A stretch of 64,000 nucleotides of DNA from Acanthosepion lycidas (Eukaryota > Mollusca > Cephalopoda > Sepiida > Sepiidae), in NCBI GenBank assembly GCA_963932145.1, contig OZ010590.1:54043428-54107427 (forward strand), in the 5' to 3' direction. The translations under genes and the position numbers were made by a program. A model generated the notes under the pieces. It made no database searches. It had not been told where the DNA came from and saw only the letters and a program-made list of their open reading frames with translations. Positions 50,136 to 60,112 of the stretch are shown here, piece after piece. The stretch's first letter is position 1. The number at the start of each line of letters is the position of its first letter.

Positions 50136-51450
50136 TACCGTGATGTCTTTAAAGGTGAAGAAAGACTTTAACTTAATATTTGGATGTGTGTCTGAGCTAG
50201 AGAAACCTTGGAAATCTGTTTATCTGATAGTGTAGGTACCTCCATTTTTTTTCGCTGAAAACAGTATAGCATGATAAAAAATGACCCAAAACTTAATAAA
50301 AACAATTTTTTTATCGTCAAAGTTAGAGGCAAGAACAAAGTATTTTTTAATTATTAAAAAAAAAAAATCCTTTTTAAAACGTTCGGAATTTGTGTAAAAA
50401 ATCTTTTTTTTTTGGGTTTTTTTTTTTTGGCAACTGTGTACGACTTGTGATAATGGACATTTTCGTGTCGCCGTTCCGGTAAAAGGATGCATTAATTTGG
50501 AAATTCTTGCAAAAGTGAAATAATTGTGGGATTTTAATGAAACTTTCAGAATTTATCCAAAAATGAATTTATTAATTTATCTTTAGAAAATCTTGGTAAA
50601 ATTATTTTTTTGCATGTGTTACCCAGCCCCGTAACTTAATTTCATGAAATTCTATAGAGTTTCAAATTGAAAAAAAATATTTTATATTAGTTAAAAGCAG
50701 GACTCCGTGGAGAATGTAAATCATCAATTTTTTCCAACTTACACCAACTTTTTAAAAAAATCTGCTCCAAATCGTTAAATAAAAACTGCAATAAAACTAT
50801 CTAATTTTTTAATTAGATAGGCTTTTATTTGCTTTTATAAATAATATATGAAGGATATTATTGTCTGAAGAAAAAAAAAATCGATGAATAATGAATTTTT
50901 ACAAAAATTGTTTGTATTTTTCTTTTTTTAATTATAAAATTTCAAAAACGTTTTAGAAATCTTCCAAACATCGTCTGAGGTAGGTTATTAAGTTATTAAT
51001 TGAAGACTATATTTACTAAGCAAAAATTAAAGAAAAAATTAATACCAATAACCAAAACTTTTTACAATAATTAAAAATAATTTTTGTGTTTTTAAATGTT
51101 CTTCTTTTAAGTATGCTGTTTCATAAGTGACATTATGGTCAAAAGGTCACGTGTTTCAAAAATTGTTATATAAAACTGTTTTTTTTTGTTTTTTTTTTTA
51201 CTTGATTACACGTTTCACCATCGTTAGAATAAGATGGGCAGGCAACAAAAATTTAAAAAAAAAATAATAATAGGATTCATTCAAAAATCTCTATGGATGA
51301 TAATGACTTTACGAAATTGATAGAGATTTTGAAATTTGTCTGGAAATTTAAAACAGAACAAGATTAAAATAACTGAAATAATTGAAATTTGTCTTAAATT
51401 TAAAACAGAACAAATTAAAATAACTTTGAATTTTGGGAATGAAGAGTTTT
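50136..51450. other. unassigned AT-rich DNA
   Basis: Very AT-rich with many homopolymer runs. A small repeat at 51350-51415 ('tttaaaacagaacaagatta', 'aaaataactgaaataattg' and again) is all I see. Confidence 0.45.
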
Positions 51451-51451
51451 T

Positions 51452-51530
51452 TTCTTTTTTCTTTTACAATGATGTTCACCTTATACAAGAGCCACTCAAG
51501 GTAGAGGGTTACAGACTAAGAGGCATCACC
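51452..51530 (-). pseudogene. LINE-B 3' terminus only
   Basis: 'tcttttacaatgatgttcac', 'cttatacaagagccactcaa' and 'ggtagagggttacagactaa' are the inverse of the last ~75 bp of the family. Extreme 5' truncation is normal for LINEs. Confidence 0.75.
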
Positions 51531-51724
51531 CCATATGTGCTATATCAATTGTTTTCATTAAGGTGAATGAATATTTTGAGGTATGTTTGTACATATGTGT
51601 CTAAAAAAATCCTGTCTTTGATATAAACTTATATTTAAAAAAATCATTTTCTTACTTTTTGATATGCGCAAAATTGTTTAGCCAAATCAAGGGCAGATAA
51701 TTAAGTTTTGTAATTAAGTTTGCG

Positions 51725-52115
51725 TGTAGATTCAGGAATAAATCCGATGAATGTTTGTGTATAAATTCAAGCATGACCCAAACCAAGGTTTGCGTGTAGA
51801 CTCAAGTCCAAACCCGAATAATGTTTGTCTATAGCCTCAAATACCTAAACCCATTTTGCTTATGGATGCAGGCATAAACTTCACCAATGTTTCCGCATAG
51901 ATTTGGACATAAACCTCAAGCAGGTGATTATAAACCTGACCAATCTTTGCGTGTAGACTCAAGTATAACCCGTAAAATATTTACGTATAGGCTCAAACTA
52001 ATGTTTGCGTCTAAACACAGGTACACACAGGTTTAAACCTGCTTAATTCTGTATATAGCCTCAGGCATAAACCCGTCTAATGTTTATGTAACGTCTCAAG
52101 CATAAATTTGAACAA
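51725..52115. repeat. diverged minisatellite, ~40-bp unit, about 9 copies
   Basis: Units read roughly 'aatgtttgcgtatagactca' then 'agcataaacccga'. Examples start near 51728, 51790, 51828, 51870, 51943, 51985, 52045 and 52085. Diverged and of variable length. Related to 19372-19466. Confidence 0.75.
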
Positions 52116-53243
52116 ATGTTTTTGACATTAAATATCGCAAACATGGTTAATATGTCGCCAAGTGATCCCCAGTTAATTGCTGTTTATATGTACAAAATGT
52201 TTGTACTGAAAAGATCCCAGCCCTACCAAGACATTTTTCCAAAGATTTTGCGAAGTGGGACGAGAGCTTTTCTCCGTTTCATATTTAATCATTAAATTGT
52301 GTGAAAGCTTTGATGTATTTAATAAATTCAACTCTTAATATCACTATTTTACATAAACGATTAACATGAAATAATGTCTAATGCATATCGATAGTAAAAT
52401 AACTTCGACTAAATTTATCTGTATATATTTAGTAACTGTGGTATCACTATATTTCTATCATTAGAGTAGATCTAATTTTTTATATATCTAATAAATTCAT
52501 TCCTTGAAGTCATTGAGTCAAGCATGAAATAATTACTTTAAAGTTTTAATTTTATTTTACCTTAGATTAGAACATTTTTCTGATTTATACGTGTTGATAA
52601 CCCCAATGTCAAAACCATAAGTGTTGTAGGCTTCAACCAAATGTTCTAACAAATAGAATGTTACTTGATTCATAGGATTAGTGTCGTCACTATAATATTT
52701 AGCTGCTTTTTTTTAAATTCTACTTCAGTTTCTTATTGGCTGTCTAGTGTGAACGTCACGTCTCCGATCGCTCCCTCTACCGGTAACCGTAGTAACCAAA
52801 TACTTAATCATACTGATTAAGTCTTTCGTTGTTAATTTAAATTACTGATATGAGTAAGATGTCTGGCGTACATCTCCGAGAGACTTTTACGCCCTCACGA
52901 CATGGAGGAGAGAATAGTAAATGTGATAGAGAAAAAAAATGCGCTGAAGCTCTTGAAATCCGGTTAAAGATTTCGACAAACTGTTTCATTTTGCATCTCA
53001 CGAAACGTAACTTAGTAATGAGTGTATTTGACTACATCCGATTAAATTAATTCCAGTAATAAAAAAAAAAAAAGAAAGAAAAGCGAGAGTGAAAGATAGA
53101 TATTTTCTTCTTTATTACCTTGTTTCTTTGTGCGAACATAGGTTCCTCAACATCCGCTTCCATTTTGCCAAAAAAGGAAAGGTAAACAAAATATTATCAT
53201 ACATTCGTCATAAGTAAGAAATCTTCCGACTTGAATGCACACT
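52116..53243. other. unassigned
   Basis: AT-rich, with a SINE-tail-like scrap at 52128-52160. An open stretch at 52850-53050 matches nothing I know. Confidence 0.4.
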
Positions 53244-53254
53244 ACAAATAAATA

Positions 53255-53843
53255 CATCGTCCTGGGTAAGTCGTTAAACGACATCCTCATCCTGGGTAAG
53301 ACGATAAACTATGCCCAGCAACAAGGCCTCTGATCAGGAGGTTTTGAGGAGTGTGGAACCACCTCTTAATTGCTGGTGTTCCCAGGTCCATCCTGACCCG
53401 GAGTGGTAGCATCTGTTAGGGTTCCAGCTATGGGCAAATAGTTACCTATTACTATCAATACTTTTTTGAAAAAATTATTATCAGCAATACAATTTTGAAG
53501 GAAAAATATTGTCAGAAACAGATTTTTGACAAAACAAAATATTACCAGCAATAAAGAATTTTGTCGGCATTGAATAGCCCACTGGGGTTGGTGTGCCGTG
53601 TGACAAAACAAACTAAAACAATTTAAACTAAAGAATACATATTATGTTCATACAAAGCTACCCTAAAAATGTTGTCTGCTTTAGATAACCCATTGAGATT
53701 GATATGCCGTAAAACAAAATAAACTGAACCCATCTAAACCAAAGAATACATGTTCTATTCATACGAATCTATCCTAAAAATGTTGTCGGCATTAAATAAC
53801 ACATTGAGGGTTATATGCCGTAAAACAAAATAAACCAAACCAA
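53255..53843 (+). mobile_element. minisatellite-bodied retroposon, copy C, with triplicated tail
   Basis: Bounded by 'acaaataaata' at 53244-53254 and 53844-53854 (11 bp, identical). Order: two 30-bp units ('cgtcctgggtaagtcgttaa', 'atcctgggtaagacgataaa'), the junction 'cagcaacaaggcctctgatc' and the same central module as copy B. Then come about four diverged 'attaccagcaata' units, and then three consecutive tails of 'ggcattaaataacacattga' type. These are separated by a ~115-bp repeated spacer ('aaagaatacat', 'ttcatac', 'ctaaaaatgttgtc'). No coding frame. Confidence 0.82.
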
Positions 53844-53959
53844 ACAAATAAATATAATTTCTCATCTTACCATGGCTGCTCATTTCTTTGCATGTCTGTC
53901 TGTCCATTTGTGTTTCTCCAACACCCTCAATGCTAAACTGATTTATGCTGCAAGTATCC

Positions 53960-54235
53960 TAAGCAGACATTAGTTTCAGTTCAAGTACGGGACCCATCCT
54001 GACCTCATACAGTTTTGAATTTAGAGTTTTCTTTCTCCTATACTGGTTGCCAACCACGACAAGAGAGTTCTGTTATTTAACCCCTAGCTGGAGATGTGAG
54101 AAAAGAGAAGGATTCTTACTTTTCCTAAGCTTATTTGAACGAAAGTGGATGAAACTACGTTGATTGGCATTCGAACTCGGCTCGCTGATTTTTGGTTCCG
54201 AGCCTCTAAGCATGACAACATCTGCACATCCTAAG
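53960..54235 (-). mobile_element. tRNA-headed SINE
   Basis: Minus-strand order: tRNA-like part with 'cgagttcgaatgccaa' B box near 54165-54185, a body near 54095-54130, the 'agctaggggttaaa' segment, then 'gttggcaaccagtataggag' and 'actctaaattcaaaactg'. It matches 31598-31862 in order and spacing. Confidence 0.65.
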
Positions 54236-54289
54236 ATATCATGCACACCATTTTCTCTTTAAATATTTAAATACGGCGAGTCTGTATCA

Positions 54290-54610
54290 TTTATATTATT
54301 TGGGGGACTTGCTTAGCCCGTTACTGCGTACATACTTGAATATTTCCGCGAGTGGGGCACTTTGATGTGGTTAGCAAGCTTGTCTCGCGGATCAGTTGCA
54401 ATTGGCAAGTGAGTTCGATTCTTGCTGGATGCTCCATTCATGCAGCGCCAAGTAATATTTAAGCTACGCTTAGTAAAATTCGGGATAGTTTGATATTAAT
54501 ATTATCTCAAGTCCCAGACAGTATCTTTCCTTTGGGGTGCGGTTGGAGTCATTACTCGGCATCTGAGGGTGACCTAAAATATCGAGTGGGGCTTGAGTAA
54601 TTTTTGAACG
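54290..54610 (+). repeat. tRNA-like-containing repeat, unit 1
   Basis: Contains 'ggggcactttgatgtggtta', then a B-box-like 'gagttcgattcttgctgg', 'gcttagtaaaattcggg', 'ctcaagtcccagacag' and 'gtcattactcggcatctgag'. The same series appears at 54905-55230, so it is one of two direct copies of a tRNA-related SINE-like unit. Confidence 0.65.
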
Positions 54611-54904
54611 GCTTTGTGTTATATTCTGTTATGACCAGTAGCGTGCAGAAGGTAGGGGGCAGAGTGCGACGGCTCTGGGTATCCATATCGCGAGGAAATC
54701 TTATCAAAGACCGAAATAAAATTTAGTTTTTTGAAATTTGAAATTATATCTGTTAACTTCATTGTACAGGCGCTCTACAGACCCAAAAGCTAGTGTGAAT
54801 GTGAATCCGTGTTTTGATAAGCGAGACCGGAGTAGCCTCATTCCGACCTATTTGAATCTTAGGGGCATACAATCAAAGATTTGGCTCCGGGCATTACCAA
54901 ACCT

Positions 54905-55230
54905 TACGTCACTCGTTATAATGTGAGTGTAGGGATAAATACCTACTACTATCGCGACTGGGGCATTTCGACGAGGTTTAATGGTTAGCAATTTTTTCTC
55001 ATGAAGTCACTTACGACTGAGTAGTAAATTCGATCTTTACTGGATGTTTCATACCTGCAACATTGTGCTACATCGAAACTTTGCTTAATAAAAAAGGGTC
55101 GTGGGTGTTAAATGAATATTGAACTCAAGCCTTAGAGGGTCGCTCTGCAATCCCTTGGCAGGATGCTAGGGTCATTACCCGGCGTCTGCGATGTTCTAAA
55201 AAAGAGAAACTCTTAGAGAACATGAGCCAC
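54905..55230 (+). repeat. tRNA-like-containing repeat, unit 2
   Basis: Repeats unit 1 about 610 bp downstream: 'ggggcatttcgacgaggttt', 'aaattcgatctttactgg', 'gcttaataaaaaagggtc', 'ctcaagccttagagg' and 'gtcattacccggcgtctgcg'. Divergence is substantial. Confidence 0.65.
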
Positions 55231-55529
55231 AAATTCCTACCTCAAACTTCGACCTTTTGTCACATTCTTTAGGTGTAGGAGCATAGATAAATATCCATAC
55301 TACTTTGACGGGTGATATTGAAACATTTATCATGATATTATTGCTATGACAAGAGTTACTTTCTCCTTGTTAGTGAATAAATGATTTTCAGATGCCATTT
55401 CTGTCTGTTAAATCTCATTCTTTTATAAATATTGTCTGCATTTTTATATTAAATTCCAATTTTTAAATTGAAAACTAAATATATAAAACAATAAAACATT
55501 TATGAAAATTTTCTTTAATCGAAACATCA

Positions 55530-56190
55530 GAAAAAAACAGATGAAATTTCCAGGGTACATAATGCGAAAAATATCTTGAAAAATTTGATACTCATAGGAC
55601 AGATTGAAAGCAAGAGGCATAAAGAAAAACGATGCCTTACCTACCTAGAGAGCTTCAGTAAATGGATTTGTTCGTTTGTTTGTTTGGGTTTTATGGCATA
55701 TCAACCACTGTGAGTTATTTAATGCCAAATCCAGTTTATATGAATTTTAAATGCCTATTTTGTAAAGAATAAAAAACGTATAGCTGGCAACATTATTGTT
55801 TCAAAAAAACGTATAGCTGGCAACATTATTCCTTTTCTACAAAAAAAAAAACTTAGAGCTGGCAACATTATTGTTTCAAAAACTTAGAGCTGACAACATT
55901 ATTGTTTCAAAAAATTAGAGCTGGCAACATTATTGTTTCAAAAACTTAGAGCTGGCAACATTATTTTTCTGAAAACATTATCTGAGACCTTGCTGTTGGA
56001 TGCAGTTTATCGCCGTACCCAGGACGCGGATGTAGTTTACCGTCATACCCAGGACGTCAGTAAATGGATGGCAGAAATGGGTTTAGGAGAGATAACAAAA
56101 GATAAAATTTATTAAGAGCTACAAATGACACAAAATTGTGGAGGGCAATGATTGCCAACGTCCAGAAGGGCCACGGCACATAGTAGTAGA
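55530..56190 (+). pseudogene. LINE-A 3' region, interrupted by retroposon D
   Basis: 55530-55666 has 'cagatgaaatttccagggta', 'gatactcataggacagattg' and 'cctacctagagagcttcagt'. 56057-56190 has 'cagtaaatggatggcagaaa', 'ttgtggagggcaatgattgc' and 'ggccacggcacatagtagta'. Removing the insertion restores the family order. The tail here is (TAG)n-like. Confidence 0.85.
55667..56056 (-). mobile_element. minisatellite-bodied retroposon, copy D
   Basis: A 390-bp insertion in a LINE-A copy with a perfect 12-bp duplication 'tcagtaaatgga' (55655-55666 and 56057-56068). Minus-strand order: two 30-bp units starting 'cgtcctgggtatgacggtaa', the junction 'aacagcaaggtctcagataa' and six units with core 'aataatgttgccagctctaa'. 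A short spacer precedes the tail 'ggcattaaataactcacagt'-like and 'gatatgccataaaaccc', with an (AAAC)n end. Like copy A it lacks the central module of B and C. It is the cleanest definition of both element ends. Confidence 0.9.
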
Positions 56191-56419
56191 ACATTAAATT
56201 TATTATTATAATTTTTGTCCTATTAGATTAAAAAAGCTTTGTTTTGATATCAAATGATCTAAGACGTGATATATCTTAAAAGCAAGCGACCAATACGTTG
56301 TATTTCCCAATATCTCATAAGTAATAGATATCTCATATTTTACCAGCATGTAATTGTAGGGTGTAAGGAAATATTATCTAATAAGTAGCAGGCAAGATTC
56401 TGTTATATTCAAAATCTTC
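56191..56419. other. unassigned
   Basis: Nothing recognised. Confidence 0.4.
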
Positions 56420-56706
56420 AGAATCAAGCATGTGCAGAAATTTAAATATCTTTGACGTGTTCTAACAGACGTCCGAAAATGTGACACAGAAATCTAACGG
56501 CGCTTCAAAATAGTGAAAGATGCTTTCCTAAAGCTAAACAACGTATTAAGTAACAGGAAAATTTTGTAAGAGACAAAGTTAACAGTATTGGACTGCTGTT
56601 TATAGTCAATATATCGATATGCAGTGAATGCTAGAGAACTTTTCCCAAACAAAGAGGCAATAGAGACGTGATTTCTACAGATGGATAAGAATATTCTCAG
56701 ATCATT
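56420..56706 (+). pseudogene. LINE-A reverse transcriptase fragment
   Basis: The broken plus-strand translation shows VQKFKYL, then LTDVRKCDTEI, RRFKIVKDAFLKLNNVLSN, RKI, and LTVLDCCL. It matches the '...FKYLGSVLTDDGKCDTEIKRRI...AFQKLxxVLxNRKxSLETKxRVLxCYV' stretch of RTE-like enzymes. It then passes into a LINE-B copy. Several stops. Confidence 0.72.
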
Positions 56707-57938
56707 TGTAAACATCTATGCCGATGATACGACTATAGACCGATACACCTGAAGACGCTTGATGATCAGAGATTGGCAACTGATCTCTCTTCCGATTTGA
56801 AACGAACTACCCTGTGGGGAAAATGGCTGGGTGCATTCGAAAACCAAGCTACTTCCATTCTATGATCGTCGTTCGGACCCCGAACTACCACGATGTATGG
56901 ATTCCCTCTGGAAGGCTCCGTACATTGAGCGACTATTGGGCCTTCACACCAAACTTCAAACTGAACTCGTACATACGATCCATCGCTATAGATAGATAAA
57001 GGATCGATTCTCTATACCGATTCAGTAAGTACTTGACTCTTCCCGCTATGTTCTATCTTTATATGAGCCGGATGAGGCCTAAAATGGAGTACAGTCCAGT
57101 CCTAATTTCCAGTCACGATAGAGTCCAAAAACGTATCCGAATCCGTCGGTCCCATGCGTTAAGACGGCTCTGAGTTTATCACTCTTCCGACCTTGCACAA
57201 ACTACTCTGTGCGGAAAGACTGGTTGGCTGCACATTCAACGCATCGAAGACCTAACTAGTAGCTTTCCATCTGACCTCGAACTACCGCCAAACACGATGA
57301 ACAGATGTGCTTTCGGAGGTGCACCGTGCCTTGAGTGACTATTTGGCACACAACTGAAAAGTGGAACTCGTACATACGAGCCATCGCTAAGGATGCAGGT
57401 AAAACGGTCGGCTTCTTGACTCTTCGTGTCACGATCTACCTTTACAAGAACCAGATAAGACCATAAATGGAGTACCGTTGTCATATTTGGGAGGGAGCTG
57501 CATAGAGCGTACTCTCCAGCCTTAATAGAGTACAAATGCATTTCCGAGTTCTTGTAGGTGATGAATTATTTTTCACGCTCCAACCTCTCTCTCACAAGCG
57601 GGATGTAGCAAGTCTCTAGCTGCTCTATCGCTACGGAAGTGCTCGGACGAAATACATTCCTTGTTTCCACCAAGTCTAACCTTCATGGCTAGGACCCGCC
57701 ATGCCACGCCCATTGTAGCGAACCACCCACATTTCCTCCGTATTCCACCAGTGAGAAGTAAGTTTCACTCGAACGACTGCTCTGCGTAACCGACTCCCAA
57801 GAGAATATTTACACGATCACTACAATCTTAACCTGTTCAAGTCTAGGGTTAAGCGTTATCTACCTCTACTCATAAAGTGTCTCGAGTAGCCCCCGGGACT
57901 TGTACTTTGGGGAACCTTGCTGTAAAAAAAGAAAAAAG
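56707..57938 (+). pseudogene. LINE-B, palm to 3' end
   Basis: It begins at the palm motif: 'aacatctatgccgatgatac' encodes NIYADDTT. Further landmarks are 'gcaactgatctctcttccga', 'gatccatcgctatagataga', a repeat of the post-YADD section from about 57160, 'gttgtcatatttgggaggga' at 57478-57497 (RHIW block), 'gccatgccacgcccattgta', 'ccgtattccaccagtgagaa', 'aacctgttcaagtctagggt' and the 3' end 'cgggacttgtactttgggga' with 'gctgtaaaaaaag'. An internal duplication and many stops make it dead. Confidence 0.85.
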
Positions 57939-57944
57939 AAAAAA

Positions 57945-58275
57945 GAAAAATAAGAATATCATGGGCGGAATATTTGAGCAACGAGGAAGCTTTTCAGAGA
58001 ATGAGAATAAAGGGACACATATACTCATAACCAGAACAAGACAGTAGAAATTTCTGGGACATATAAAGAGGAAAGAGGGCTTGGAGAGTTTGACACCCAC
58101 AGGACACAATGAAGGCAAGAGGAGCAGAGAGAAAAACGACTAACCGGGGTAACAAACTTGTATAAGTGGATGGCAGAACAGGGAATTTGAGGGGGCCCAA
58201 AGATTGCTTGAATGGATAGGAAGTTGTGAACAGCCATGATTGCCTATGCCCTAAAGAGACATGGCACATAAAAGG
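57945..58275 (+). pseudogene. LINE-A 3' fragment
   Basis: Landmarks are 'gtagaaatttctgggacata', 'gagggcttggagagtttgac', 'acccacaggacacaatgaag', 'gtgaacagccatgattgcct' and 'agagacatggcacataaaag'. It begins next to the A-rich LINE-B 3' end. Confidence 0.78.
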
Positions 58276-58487
58276 TTACCCATATTCTCAAAGGTTGATG
58301 ACAATTATATTATATTTTCTGTATGAATAATGTCGGATTTTTTATTAATACAATTATGTTATTGTCGCACGCAGAAAGAATTACGATTCTTCTAAATCAT
58401 TGAAAACGTCCAAAAGAAAACAAGATAAATAAAAAGCAATATAGTAGTAACTTGATCTCCTCTTCTAATTAATGACATATTCAGTTG
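58276..58487. other. unassigned spacer
   Basis: Nothing recognised. Confidence 0.4.
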
Positions 58488-58932
58488 TTGAACTCGTACA
58501 TACGATCCATCGCTATAGATAGATAAAGGATCGATTCTCTATACCGATTCAGTAAGTACTTGACTCTTCCCGCTTATCTTCTATCTTTATATGAGCCGAA
58601 TGAGGCCTAAAATGGAGCACAGTCCAGTCCTCATTTCCAGTCACAATAGAGTCCAAAAGCGTCTCCGAATCCGTCGATCCCATGCGTTAAGACGGCTCTG
58701 AGTTTATCACTCTTCCGACCTTGCACTAACTACTCTGTGCGGAAAGACTGGTTGGCTGCACATTCAACGCATCGAAGACCTAACTAGTAACTTTCCATCT
58801 GACCTCGAACTACCGCCAATCACGATGAACAGATGTGCTTTCGGAGGTGCACCGTGCCTTGAGTGACTATTTGGCACACACCTGAAAAGAAGAACTCGTA
58901 CATACGAACCATCGCTAAGGATGCAGGTAAAA
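58488..58932 (+). pseudogene. duplicate of LINE-B segment 56963-57406
   Basis: Nearly identical to 56963-57406 from 'gaactcgtacatacgatcca' to 'gatgcaggtaaaacgg'; only scattered substitutions are seen (for example 'aaaaacgtatccg' against 'aaaagcgtctccg'). Neither border coincides with a LINE end, so this is a segmental duplication and not a new insertion. Confidence 0.9.
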
Positions 58933-59546
58933 CGGGTAATGCCTCTAGTTGATAATGAAATATTATTACGAAGAAGGATAGATGTGACGGTAAATATATA
59001 TAATATAACATTGCGTTTTTATATACGGTTCACATTATTCCTCGTCGTCTCAGTGGCATTATCGCCTTCTTGGGGCGAATTGATTAAGATATCATAAAAA
59101 TAATAATAAATTAATAGATGATTAATAGATGATTATCTTTAATATGATTTTTCTTCCTTCTTTCATTTATTCCTGTGTGCGTATGTTACGCTTTCCATAA
59201 ATAGGAAGCAAGCTATAACATCTAAAGTATTGTTGCACCGAAATTGTTATAGTACAGTACAGAATCAAATACAAGGAAACGTAGACAAGAATATTATGTT
59301 TCACCTGGGTGGGTCTGTTTGTATTGAAAGGTTATTTAGGAAATCTTGGATTTACAACTGAAATCGAAAATCTTTCACTGGCGCCTACAGAAAAACAACG
59401 AGACATGTGAAATCTACATAGTTAAGATAATTGCTGCCTCTCGTATCCGGGTATGCCTGTCTACTAGGGCGGCTAGCCAATGTCAGACGCCTGCTCAGGC
59501 ACAGTTGTGCTTGTTCAACACCCACAGGGCCCTCCTGTCGTTTATA
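58933..59546. other. unassigned
   Basis: No feature supported. Confidence 0.4.
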
Positions 59547-59820
59547 TAGTGTAACCCGGATATAAGAGACTCGAATATAAGATAAACCCGGATATAAGAT
59601 AGATTTTCTCTGGTCCCAAATTAGAGCCGGTGTTAATGTATATATAATAGACCAAACCCGTATATAAGAGAAACCCGGATATAAGATAGATTTTCTCTGG
59701 TCCCAAATTAGAGCCTGTGTTAATGTATAGATAATAGACCAAACCCGGATAAAAGAGAAACCCGGATATAAGAGACTTCTTCTCCGGTCCCGACAACTCT
59801 CTTATATCCGGGCTACACTG
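59547..59820. mobile_element. pogo/Tigger-like MITE with internal tandem repeat, 274 bp
   Basis: The left end 'tagtgtaacccggatataag' and right end 'cttatatccgggctacactg' are imperfect inverse repeats, with TA at 59545-59546 and 59821-59822. Inside, a ~106-bp unit ('gatagattttctctggtccc', 'aaattagagccggtgttaat', 'aatagaccaaacccg') is repeated about 2.3 times. The TA duplication and 'cagtgta' end fit pogo-group elements; no transposase remains. Confidence 0.78.
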
Positions 59821-59961
59821 TACTTCAACTATGTTGAGCGGACCGTAGTTACAGTTTCTGGGAGAGGGCGCATTATCTGGCGGGATCAGCAATCTGAACA
59901 TGATCAACGCGCTCAAATCCTCGATGACGCTGCTAGTACAGCTATCGACGTTTCCCAAATA
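59821..59961. other. unassigned spacer
   Basis: Nothing recognised. Confidence 0.4.
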
Positions 59962-60112
59962 GTCTCGTCAACCCAGTTTCACTCACAAGGCTTGGGTCAA
60001 CCTGTCGTATGATTTTCCAAAGGCATCTTCACCCCAAGTCGCCCATAAGGATATTCGAATTCGGTTCTCATGGTCGGAAAGCGAACGTTATAACCACTCG
60101 ACCACGGGCCCA
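59962..60112 (-). mobile_element. tRNA-headed SINE with 'gacccaagccttgtgagtg' body
   Basis: The minus-strand head is 'cccgtggtcgagtggttata' (A box TGGTCGAGTGG), then 'gaattcgaatatcc' as a degenerate B box. The body is 'gttgacccaagccttgtgag' and 'tgaaactgggtt'. This body is different from that of the other SINEs here. Confidence 0.72.
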
